Program-made: the position numbers and the translations under genes
Notes under the pieces: generated by a model
The model's database searches: none
What the model was told of the DNA's origin: nothing
Seen by the model: the letters and a program-made list of their open reading frames with translations, nothing else
Shown: piece by piece, positions 1 to 6,254 of the stretch
Numbering within the stretch: position 1 is the first letter of the stretch
How the letters are laid out: each line of letters opens with the position of its first letter
NCBI GenBank assembly: GCA_905212395.1
Contig: CAJMEI010000060.1
Coordinates: forward strand, 1-6,993
Direction of reading: 5' to 3'
Source of the DNA: an uncultured Christensenella sp.
GTDB taxonomy: Bacteria; Bacillota; Clostridia; Christensenellales; Borkfalkiaceae
Length of the DNA stretch: 6,993 nt

Positions 1-30
1 TAAATATAATATTCTATTATACTTAATCCC

Positions 31-59
31 TTGCAAAATCATATTAAAAATGTTAAAAT
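31..59 (+). promoter_or_regulatory. Sigma-A-type promoter with extended -10, upstream of proS
   Basis: A -35-like TTGCAA at 31-36 (4 of 6 consensus bases) is followed by exactly 17 bases and then a -10 TAAAAT at 54-59 (5 of 6). A TG at 51-52, one base before the -10, makes it an extended -10 element. Transcription would start near 65-68, leaving a leader of only about 20 bases, which is too short for a T-box or other riboswitch. It is the only convincing promoter in the window and probably drives the whole six-gene run. This is a call by eye, without transcript data. Confidence 0.7.
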
Positions 60-77
60 ATTCGTATATTTTGCATT

Positions 78-84
78 AGGAGAA
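78..84 (+). promoter_or_regulatory. Ribosome binding site of proS
   Basis: AGGAGAA lies 4 bases before the ATG at 89 (6 bases if counted from the AGGAG core). It supports 89 as the proS start, and the following residues align with the usual N-terminus of this synthetase type. Confidence 0.85.
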
Positions 85-88
85 GTAT

Positions 89-1519
89 ATGGCAAACGAT
101 AATCAATTTGTAAAAGAAATAGCCGACATAAAAAAAGATTTTCCAAAGTGGTACACGGACGTAGTAATTAAAACTCAGTTGTGCGACTACGGTCCCGTTA
201 AAGGAACAATGGTAATTCGTCCGTACGGGTACGCTATTTGGGAAATAATTCAAAAAGAAATGGACAAACGCTTTGCGAAAAAAGGCGTTAAAAACGCTTA
301 TTTTCCCATGCTTATACCAGAAAGTTTTTTAAAAAAAGAAGCCGAACACGTAGAAGGTTTTGCTCCCGAAGTAGCGGTAGTAACGTATGCGGGCGGGGAA
401 GAACTTGCGGAAAAACTAATAATTCGTCCTACAAGCGAAACCATAATAGGAAGTATGTATTCCAAGTGGATGCAATCTTATAGAGATTTACCTATTTTGA
501 TAAATCAATGGTGTAACGTAGTGCGTTGGGAAAAGACCACAAGACCGTTTTTAAGAACAAGCGAATTTTTGTGGCAAGAAGGACATACCGTACACGCAAC
601 AGCGGAAGAAGCGGAAGATTACACTCAACAAATGTTGCAAGTTTATAAAGAATTTGCGGAAGAAGTTTTGGCAATTCCCGTAATAACGGGTAAAAAGACC
701 GAAAAAGAAAAATTTGCGGGGGCTGTAGCCACTTACGGAATGGAAGCTATGATGCTTGACGGCAAGAGTTTACAAGCGGGAACGAGCCATTATTTAGGAC
801 AAAACTTTGCAAAATCTTTCGATATGAAATTTTTGGATAAAGACAGTTCTTTAAAATACGGATATTCTACTTCTTGGGGAACTTCTACGAGAATGATAGG
901 GGCTTTAATAATGGCTCACGGCGACGAAAGGGGATTAAAATTACCGCCCGTCGTAGCGCCCGTACAAGTAATAGTAATTCCCGTAGCAATGCATAAAGAA
1001 GGGGTTTTGGAAAAAGCAAAAGAACTTAAAAACAAACTTTTGGAAATGGGCATAAGGGCGGAATTAGACGCGTCCGACAATAGCCCGGGAAGAAAATTCA
1101 ACGAATGGGAAATGAAAGGAGTTCCTATCCGAGTTGAAATAGGTCCGAGAGATATAGAAAACAATCAAATATGCTATTGCAGAAGGGATAATTTCCAAAA
1201 GGGATTTATTTCTTTAAACGAGTTAGAAACTTTAAAGACTATGCTTGACGGAATGCAAAAAGAAATGCTTGAAGATTCCAGACGCTATAGGGACGAACGC
1301 ATTAAACAAGCCGACGACGTAGACGGAATTTTACAAGCGGTAGAAAACGGCAATTTTGTAAAAGCTCCTTGGTGCGAAGACAGAGCTTGCGAAGATTTTA
1401 TAAAAGAAAAGACTTCCGCTACCGCAAGGGTAATATCTGCCGACAGCGCGGAAGGTTGCGTTTGCGCGGTTTGTAAAAAGAAAGCTAAACGCATAGTATA
1501 CTTTGCAAGAGCATACTAA
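89..1519 (+). CDS. proS: Prolyl-tRNA synthetase, archaeal/eukaryote-like (ProS type 3)
   Basis: This class II synthetase charges tRNA-Pro with proline in the cytoplasm, using ATP. The 476-residue protein shows the RPTSET element at 113-118, a motif 2 region at about 146-167 (RWE, RTSEFLWQEGHT) and a motif 3 region at about 264-283 (GTSTRMIGA, then HGDERGL). An anticodon-binding domain follows from about 288 to 400. The C-terminal domain carries C429, C434, C459 and C462, matching the spacing of the structural zinc site in Thermus ProRS. The chain ends in Tyr, as in that enzyme, where the terminal Tyr reaches towards the active site. The length and the direct run from motif 2 to motif 3 show that the large editing insertion of the E. 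coli-type enzyme is absent. It is first in the operon, 22 bases before the next start. Family assignment is very secure. Confidence 0.97.
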   Translation: MANDNQFVKEIADIKKDFPKWYTDVVIKTQLCDYGPVKGTMVIRPYGYAIWEIIQKEMDKRFAKKGVKNAYFPMLIPESFLKKEAEHVEGFAPEVAVVTYAGGEELAEKLIIRPTSETIIGSMYSKWMQSYRDLPILINQWCNVVRWEKTTRPFLRTSEFLWQEGHTVHATAEEAEDYTQQMLQVYKEFAEEVLAIPVITGKKTEKEKFAGAVATYGMEAMMLDGKSLQAGTSHYLGQNFAKSFDMKFLDKDSSLKYGYSTSWGTSTRMIGALIMAHGDERGLKLPPVVAPVQVIVIPVAMHKEGVLEKAKELKNKLLEMGIRAELDASDNSPGRKFNEWEMKGVPIRVEIGPRDIENNQICYCRRDNFQKGFISLNELETLKTMLDGMQKEMLEDSRRYRDERIKQADDVDGILQAVENGNFVKAPWCEDRACEDFIKEKTSATARVISADSAEGCVCAVCKKKAKRIVYFARAY

Positions 1520-1530
1520 AATAAAAAAAC

Positions 1531-1536
1531 GGGGAG
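1531..1536 (+). promoter_or_regulatory. Ribosome binding site that decides the start of the CPBP gene
   Basis: GGGGAG sits 5 bases before the ATG at 1542. The same frame is open upstream to an ATG at 1503 inside proS, but that ATG has no Shine-Dalgarno sequence and would add 13 basic residues. The site therefore favours 1542 as the true start. Confidence 0.8.
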
Positions 1537-1541
1537 TAAAA

Positions 1542-2675
1542 ATGAAACTCAAAAACGATTTAGCTCCACAATTTAATAATAAAAAAAATTACAATCCCAA
1601 CTCTTTCGCCAAAAAGGACGCGGGAATAGTTTTTATTATATTTATACTTGCTTTTTTTGTATTATCTCTTTTATTAAATAAATTCATAAAAACAACTTTT
1701 AAAAGAGAAACTATAATAAATCACTATTTTTTTATAAATTGCATTTTAACTATAATAACGCAGGTATTTATTTTTTTAATTGCTTTTATTTATTCTAAAA
1801 TAAGGCGAGTAAGCGTCTTTAGTGGCGGTGGGTACGCGTGTAGGTTCAATTTTGTGCAAATACTTATGGCTATAATTTTGGCTATGGGAATTTACTTTGT
1901 TTTCGAATCCGTACACATGCAAATGGCGCAAGACTATCAAAAAATATTTTTCGGCGGAGAAACGACGTCTTACGTTCCCGACGTAGAAAATTTTTCGCCT
2001 GCGGAAACGATATGTATTTTTTTAAACGCTTTCGTTTTGTCTACGGTTCTTCCCGCAATTTGCGAAGAAGCTTTAATGCGTAGCATAATACTTCGTTCGC
2101 TTGAAAATTACTCGAAAGTTTTCGCTATAGTATGTTCGGGAATAATGTTTGCTATTTTTCACGGAAACGTATCCCAAATACTCTTGCAAATGTTAGGCGG
2201 AATGGCAATAGGTTTAGCGCTTGTCGCAACGAAAAACTTTATGATAAGTTGTTTTATGCACGGGGCGTATAACTTATTTGCAACAATAGCTACCGTAGTT
2301 GCGGAAACTTTACAAGAAAAAAGTAACAACGCGTATTTATTTTATCGTAGCACTACGGTTTTAGCGGGAATTTGTTTTATTATAGTCGGGTTGACCTATT
2401 TTATTAAACTAATGGTCGTATCGGAGAAAAAGACCGTAAAAGTAAACAAAGTTATTCCCTTAACAAAAAAAGCCGTTTTGTACGACGAAAAAGACAAGGT
2501 GGTAAAGGAAATTTACGCATATAAAACGGGAGAAATAAAGCAATATTTAAATAACGGAGCATTGTTTTTATACGGCGATAATTTTGTGTCTGCAAATAAA
2601 AACAAAAGCAAAGTTTTTCCTGTAATTATACTTACAATTTCAATAATAGTAGGAATAGCGTTTATTTTTATATAA
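1542..2675 (+). CDS. CPBP-family intramembrane metalloprotease with extra C-terminal region
   Basis: This is a 377-residue polytopic membrane protein of the CPBP (CAAX protease / bacteriocin-processing, Rce1-like) family. The family's three motifs are all intact: EExxxR as E175-E176-R180, FxxxH as F203-H207, and HxxxN as H240-N244. These residues build the metal site inside the membrane, so the protein is probably active. The substrate cannot be told from sequence. A basic, Asn-rich N-terminus of about 25 residues precedes membrane segments near 27-45, 62-84, 104-122, 155-173, 190-208, 211-228, 232-250 and 269-292. Residues of about 296-356 form a Lys-rich soluble stretch, followed by a final hydrophobic segment at 357-377 that ends the protein; this part lies outside the CPBP core. 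It lies between proS and an unknown membrane protein, probably co-transcribed with both. CPBP members serve in protein processing, bacteriocin maturation or immunity, and no bacteriocin gene is visible here. Confidence 0.88.
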   Translation: MKLKNDLAPQFNNKKNYNPNSFAKKDAGIVFIIFILAFFVLSLLLNKFIKTTFKRETIINHYFFINCILTIITQVFIFLIAFIYSKIRRVSVFSGGGYACRFNFVQILMAIILAMGIYFVFESVHMQMAQDYQKIFFGGETTSYVPDVENFSPAETICIFLNAFVLSTVLPAICEEALMRSIILRSLENYSKVFAIVCSGIMFAIFHGNVSQILLQMLGGMAIGLALVATKNFMISCFMHGAYNLFATIATVVAETLQEKSNNAYLFYRSTTVLAGICFIIVGLTYFIKLMVVSEKKTVKVNKVIPLTKKAVLYDEKDKVVKEIYAYKTGEIKQYLNNGALFLYGDNFVSANKNKSKVFPVIILTISIIVGIAFIFI

Positions 2676-2680
2676 GGAGA
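2674..2680 (+). promoter_or_regulatory. Ribosome binding site of the unknown membrane protein
   Basis: AAGGAGA begins inside the TAA stop of the CPBP gene (2673-2675) and ends 4 bases before the ATG at 2685. It is among the strongest Shine-Dalgarno sequences in the window. Because it overlaps the previous stop codon, terminating ribosomes would be placed directly at it. Confidence 0.8.
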
Positions 2681-2684
2681 AAAT

Positions 2685-3569
2685 ATGTTAGATATTATTA
2701 ATGCTTTTATAATTTCGTTAAGGAACGCGTTAAGCGAAGTCGGTTACGAAATAGATTTAAACTATTATAAAAATTTATGTTGGATATTAACGTGGTCGGT
2801 AGTAATAGTTTTTGTCGGAATGTATTTGTTTATATCGTTCGGATTAAAACGCAAAATGAAAGATAATAATATGGGAAAAATTTATTTGGCGTTTATACCG
2901 ATATATCAATTCGTTTTAATGTCGAAAATTACTAAGTCCGAAAAAATTATGTCTATGAAAAAAAGTCAATTCGTACTTTTATTGATTGGTACTTTAATTG
3001 CAATTTTTGTATTAAACTTAATAAGAGATTTAGTATATTACAATAAAATATTTAAGCTTTTATTTAAAAATCATAAAAACGGAGATTACGGAATAGATTC
3101 TTACGTTTACGAAAAAGACGTTAATTTTTTATTAGATTTATTAATTGGATTATTAAATCTTTTTAATACCGTTCTATTCGTATTCTTTATTTTCGATTAT
3201 TTGCGTTATAATACAAATTCGCCCGTGGGGGCAACCGTAGTTAGCGTTTTATTCGGTTTTATTTTCCCGATTTTAGTGTTCACCACTAGAAAAAATCCCG
3301 TTGTAGACTACAAAGCGAACTTGTACGGTCAAGGTAACGTCAACGGACAAAACGGGAACTATCAAAATACTTCGTTTAACGGCGGAAACAAAGGCGAAGA
3401 GCCATTTTCGGATTTTTCCGATAAAAAAGACCAGCCTTTTTCGGAATTTGATAGTGAAAAGGATACTAAGGATAGGCAAAACACAAACGATTTATACGCT
3501 TATAAATCGAGTAAAAACGATAACGACGATTCATACGACGATTCGTCCGACGACGATATGTTTAACTAA
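2685..3569 (+). CDS. Unknown five-pass membrane protein with long acidic tail
   Basis: I do not recognise a named family. The 294-residue protein has an amphipathic N-terminus (1-28) and hydrophobic segments near 31-53, 66-80 (short, containing FIPIY), 95-113, 148-170 and 182-200. The last is followed by TTRKNP, a positive-inside signal that places the tail in the cytoplasm. The general pattern, a FIP-type segment and later a final helix ending in RK, resembles many unnamed Bacillota membrane proteins, but that is an impression only. Residues of about 208-294 are hydrophilic and probably disordered: first Asn/Gly-rich, then an 11-residue tandem repeat (240-261), then a Ser/Asp-rich end with runs of DD and DDD. 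No catalytic motif or signal peptide is visible. It starts 9 bases after the CPBP gene and its stop overlaps the mnmE start by one base, so it is co-transcribed with both. A scaffold or membrane-recruitment role is only a guess. Confidence 0.8.
   Translation: MLDIINAFIISLRNALSEVGYEIDLNYYKNLCWILTWSVVIVFVGMYLFISFGLKRKMKDNNMGKIYLAFIPIYQFVLMSKITKSEKIMSMKKSQFVLLLIGTLIAIFVLNLIRDLVYYNKIFKLLFKNHKNGDYGIDSYVYEKDVNFLLDLLIGLLNLFNTVLFVFFIFDYLRYNTNSPVGATVVSVLFGFIFPILVFTTRKNPVVDYKANLYGQGNVNGQNGNYQNTSFNGGNKGEEPFSDFSDKKDQPFSEFDSEKDTKDRQNTNDLYAYKSSKNDNDDSYDDSSDDDMFN
3402..3467 (+). repeat. 33-base tandem repeat (two units) coding an 11-residue Phe/acidic repeat
   Basis: Two adjacent units lie in the tail of the membrane protein, encoding PFSDFSDKKDQ (residues 240-250) and PFSEFDSEKDT (251-261). 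Six of 11 positions are identical and most of the rest are similar (D/E, S/D). The DNA copies have diverged, so this is an old duplication rather than a fresh slippage tract. The alternating Phe and acidic residues look like a short binding motif present twice. Confidence 0.65.
3523..3557 (+). repeat. Short direct repeats in the Asp-rich 3' end
   Basis: ACGACGATTC occurs at 3523-3532 and again at 3535-3544 with a 12-base period, followed by a partial third copy (CGACGACGAT, 3548-3557). The repeats encode the DDS-type acidic end of the membrane protein and could vary in length between strains by slippage. The stretch ends about 10 bases before the mnmE start. Confidence 0.5.
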
Positions 3570-3571
3570 TG
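3567..3571 (+). promoter_or_regulatory. TAATG stop/start overlap coupling mnmE to the upstream gene
   Basis: The TAA stop of the membrane protein gene (3567-3569) and the ATG of mnmE (3569-3571) share one base. The 20 bases before this ATG contain no purine-rich Shine-Dalgarno sequence, so mnmE translation probably depends on re-initiation by ribosomes finishing the upstream gene. The start is firm because the family's N-terminal pattern begins directly after it. Confidence 0.7.
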
Positions 3572-4897
3572 AATGATATAATTTCTGCGGTATCTACCGC
3601 AAACGGAGTAGGCGGAGTAGCCGTTATAAGAATAAGCGGGGCGGGAAGTTTGAGTCTTGCCAAACAAATGTTTTATCCGCTTAAAAAAATTGAAAATTAC
3701 GAACCAAACGTAATGTACGTCGGTGAAATAGACGGCGGTGATTTTTTAGATTACGGAATGATGGTCGCCTTTTACGCTCCCAAATCTTTTACGGGCGAAG
3801 AAACGGTCGAATTTCATTGTCACGGCGGACTTGCCATAACGCAAGGCATATTAAATAAAACTCTATCGCTTGGGGCTAGAATGGCAACTAACGGAGAGTT
3901 TACCAAAAGGGCGTATTTAAACGGAAAACTATCTTTATCGTCTTGCGAAGGGCTTATCGATATGATAAATTCCGAATATACCGCTCAGGTAAAAGCAGGG
4001 TATAATTTATATAGAGAAAGGCTTTTTAAAAAGATTTCCGCAATGCAGGTAGAACTTACCGATTGTTTGGCAGAAATGGGCGCGAATATCGATTATCCCG
4101 AAGAAGGCTTAGAGCAATTTACTACGGACAAGCTTAAAAACACTTGCCAAAATTTGAAAATTCAACTTGAAAATCTAATAGATTCTTTCAGTAGCGGAAG
4201 AAAAATTAAAAACGGGGTAAAAGTTGCGTTAGTCGGTCGCCCGAATACGGGTAAAAGTTCCATTTTAAACAGCCTGCTTAATTGCGATAAAGCAATAGTT
4301 ACTTCGGTTGCGGGAACTACCAGAGATATAGTGGAAGGGGAACTCGATATAAACGGAGTAAAATTCGTTTTATACGATACCGCAGGCATAAGGGACAGCG
4401 AAGACGAAGTAGAAAAAATAGGGATAGAGCGTTCTAAAAAGGCGATAGACGATTGCGATTTGGCTTTATTCGTAATGGACGGAAGTCAAAGCTTGACGAA
4501 AGAAGATAAAGAGATATTAAAGTCGATAAAAGTTCCTCTCATTAAGGTGTGCAATAAATCGGATAAGCCGATAGTATTGCAAAAATCGGACTACGATTTA
4601 ACTTTTTGCGCTTTAAACGGCGACAATTTAGAGTTAAAAAACCGTATGTTTTCTTTGGGTGTAGGAAAAACCGAAGATTTATCTGCAGATTTAATAATAG
4701 AACAAAGGCATTATCTTGCGCTTAAAAGGGCGCTGGGGAGTATAAAAAAGGTTTTAAATCAAATAGATAGCGAGCCTTTGGAACTTATAGAATACGACGT
4801 AAGGGACGCTTGGAGCGTTTTAGGAGAAATAACGGGACAAACGGCAAGCGAAAGCATAATAGACGAAATATTTTCCAAATTTTGCGTAGGAAAATAA
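3569..4897 (+). CDS. mnmE: tRNA modification GTPase MnmE (TrmE)
   Basis: MnmE works with MnmG to install the carboxymethylaminomethyl (or aminomethyl) group at C5 of wobble uridine 34 in certain tRNAs, using a folate-derived one-carbon unit, GTP hydrolysis and potassium. The 442-residue protein (E. coli about 454) has the folate-binding domain at about 1-117, with HCHGG at 83-87. A helical domain is split around a G domain of about 217-375. The G motifs are complete: G1 GRPNTGKS at 223-230, G2 GTTRD at 249-253, G3 DTAG at 270-273 and G4 NKSD at 329-332. N226 matches the potassium-binding Asn and E282 the catalytic Glu of the E. coli enzyme. The C-terminal FCVGK keeps the conserved Cys (C439). 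It looks fully functional. In many bacteria mnmE sits by rnpA, yidC and mnmG, but here it lies between an unknown membrane protein and cca. mnmG is not in the window. Confidence 0.97.
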   Translation: MNDIISAVSTANGVGGVAVIRISGAGSLSLAKQMFYPLKKIENYEPNVMYVGEIDGGDFLDYGMMVAFYAPKSFTGEETVEFHCHGGLAITQGILNKTLSLGARMATNGEFTKRAYLNGKLSLSSCEGLIDMINSEYTAQVKAGYNLYRERLFKKISAMQVELTDCLAEMGANIDYPEEGLEQFTTDKLKNTCQNLKIQLENLIDSFSSGRKIKNGVKVALVGRPNTGKSSILNSLLNCDKAIVTSVAGTTRDIVEGELDINGVKFVLYDTAGIRDSEDEVEKIGIERSKKAIDDCDLALFVMDGSQSLTKEDKEILKSIKVPLIKVCNKSDKPIVLQKSDYDLTFCALNGDNLELKNRMFSLGVGKTEDLSADLIIEQRHYLALKRALGSIKKVLNQIDSEPLELIEYDVRDAWSVLGEITGQTASESIIDEIFSKFCVGK

Positions 4898-4916
4898 AAT
4901 TCCGATTTAATTAAAC

Positions 4917-4921
4917 GGTGA
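4917..4921 (+). promoter_or_regulatory. Short ribosome binding site of cca
   Basis: GGTGA lies 4 bases before the ATG at 4926. It matches only the 3' part of the full AGGAGGTGA complement, for which a short spacer is expected. The 28-base gap after mnmE holds no hairpin and no promoter-like pair, so read-through from mnmE is likely. Confidence 0.5.
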
Positions 4922-4925
4922 AAAA

Positions 4926-6254
4926 ATGGTAAAGGATAAAGGCTTTAAATACGTTTACGACAAGTTAATAGAAAATGGCTTTAAAGCTTATTTGGTAGGC
5001 GGAGCGGTAAGAGATTATTTGCTCAAACGCAAGTGTTACGATTTAGACGTGGCAACTTCCGCCTTGCCGGAACAGATTTTAGCCGTTTTCGAAACAGAAA
5101 AAAAAGTTTTAACGGGTTTAAAGCACGGAACGGTAGGCATAATTGTCTACGGCAAAAATTACGAAGTAACCACGTTTAGGCAGGACGGGGAGTATAACGA
5201 TTTCAGACATCCGTCGGACGTAAACTTCGTTTCGGACTTAAAAACGGATTTATCCCGACGCGATTTCACAATAAACGCAATGGCGTATTCCGAAACGGAA
5301 GGCGTAATAGATTATTTTAACGGTCAAGAAGATTTAAAAAATAAGCTTATTCGTTGCGTATTTAATCCTTACGACCGATTTAAAGAAGACGCTTTAAGGT
5401 TAATGCGGGCGTTAAGGTTTTCTTCGCAACTGTCGTTCGCCGTGGAAAGTAAAACCGCGCAAGCGATATTAGACGAAAAAAATTTAATAAACAATATTGC
5501 GGTAGAGAGAATTTTAACGGAATTATTTAAACTTTTATGCGGAAACAACGTGTTTGACGTTCTTATGAAGTTTAAAGATTTCTTCGCGGAGATTATTCCC
5601 GAATTAAAACCGTGTTTCGGTTTTGACCAAAAAAGCGTTTTTCATTCTTTCGACGTTTACGAACATATCATAAAAAGCGTTTCGCTAGCTAAAAAAGACA
5701 AAACGGTAAGACTTGCGCTACTTTTGCACGATATAGGCAAGCCCCAATGTTTTACCGTTGACGATTTAGGACGCGGACATTTTTACGGACACCCTAAAAA
5801 GAGTGTAGAAATTGCAAAAAACGTTTTAAAAAGGTTAAAAGTAGATAAAGAGACTTATTTTACCGTAATTAAACTAATAGAACGCCACGACGACGTTTTA
5901 GAAGAAAATTCCGTAGCCGTAAAAAAAGCTTTAAGAGATTTAGGCGAAAAAAAGTTTTTACTGCTTTTAGATTTACAAGAGGCGGACGCCAAAGCGCATA
6001 GCAAAAGGGCTATTCATAAAAGATTAAAACATATTTTAGCTTTAAGAAGCATTTTAGCTAGCGTAAAAAGGGAAAATAAATGTTATTCTCTTAAAAAATT
6101 AGCCGTAAACGGTACGGATTTGCGGGAAAAATTTTCAGACGGGAAAGACGTGGGGGAAGCGTTAAATTATTTACTTGACGCGGTTATAGAAGAAAAAGTT
6201 AAAAACGAAAAAGGGGAATTGTTAAATTATTTAGATGAGCGAATTAGAAAATAA
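4926..6254 (+). CDS. cca: CCA-adding tRNA nucleotidyltransferase with HD domain
   Basis: This class II polymerase-beta-type enzyme adds or repairs the 3'-CCA end of tRNAs from CTP and ATP without a template. The 442-residue protein shows GGAVRD at 25-30, the metal-binding DLD at 39-41 (D39, D41), RRDFTINAMA at 111-120 and EDALR at 154-158. EDALR is the EDxxR motif that reads the incoming C or A. The neck and body follow. A C-terminal HD phosphohydrolase domain has H247, H268-D269 (HDIGKP) and further His/Asp residues downstream, so it looks intact. In E. coli the HD domain gives phosphatase and 2',3'-cyclic phosphodiesterase activity. CC-adding, A-adding and poly(A) polymerases share this fold. 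The intact EDxxR and the RQDGEYNDFRHP segment before RRDFT favour full CCA addition, but this is not proven. The last 20 bases overlap uvrC in another frame. Confidence 0.92.
   Translation: MVKDKGFKYVYDKLIENGFKAYLVGGAVRDYLLKRKCYDLDVATSALPEQILAVFETEKKVLTGLKHGTVGIIVYGKNYEVTTFRQDGEYNDFRHPSDVNFVSDLKTDLSRRDFTINAMAYSETEGVIDYFNGQEDLKNKLIRCVFNPYDRFKEDALRLMRALRFSSQLSFAVESKTAQAILDEKNLINNIAVERILTELFKLLCGNNVFDVLMKFKDFFAEIIPELKPCFGFDQKSVFHSFDVYEHIIKSVSLAKKDKTVRLALLLHDIGKPQCFTVDDLGRGHFYGHPKKSVEIAKNVLKRLKVDKETYFTVIKLIERHDDVLEENSVAVKKALRDLGEKKFLLLLDLQEADAKAHSKRAIHKRLKHILALRSILASVKRENKCYSLKKLAVNGTDLREKFSDGKDVGEALNYLLDAVIEEKVKNEKGELLNYLDERIRK
6235..6254 (+). promoter_or_regulatory. 20-base cca/uvrC overlap, probable translational coupling
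   Basis: The uvrC ATG (6235-6237) lies inside the end of cca, in a different frame, and the cca TAA is at 6252-6254. An in-frame TAG at 6232-6234 directly precedes the ATG, so no longer uvrC protein is possible. No Shine-Dalgarno sequence is at usable distance: a GGGG at 6213-6216 is 18 bases away. Re-initiation after cca termination is the likely mode of translation. Confidence 0.65.

Noticed and set aside
1..30. Other -10-like words: TATAAT at 5-10 and TATACT at 18-23
   Set aside because: Any -35 partner would lie outside the window or does not fit, and such words are common in this AT-rich spacer. The 31-59 pair has correct spacing and a TG extension.
325..338. T6A7 tract in proS with AAAAAAG as a possible frameshift site
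   Set aside because: The proS frame reads AAA AAA G, not A AAA AAG, and no new frame is needed because the protein is full length.
916..1164. Open frame on the - strand inside proS, and similar antisense frames elsewhere
   Set aside because: They lie opposite well-conserved coding sequence, have no ribosome site and encode no recognisable protein. They are shadows of the real genes.
1503..1541. Longer start for the CPBP gene at ATG 1503
   Set aside because: It overlaps proS by 17 bases and has no ribosome site, whereas GGGGAG is correctly placed for 1542.
2346..2357. Inverted repeat CGTAGCACTACG
   Set aside because: The stem is 4-5 bases with almost no loop, lies inside the CPBP coding region and has no T-run. 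It is not a terminator or an evident operator.
1542..3569. Bacteriocin or immunity locus, or a new defence system, built around the CPBP protease
   Set aside because: There is no small precursor peptide with a Gly-Gly leader, no ABC exporter, and no nuclease or effector next to it. The surroundings are housekeeping genes.
4898..4925. Possible terminator or promoter between mnmE and cca
   Set aside because: The 28 AT-rich bases hold no stable hairpin and no -35/-10 pair.
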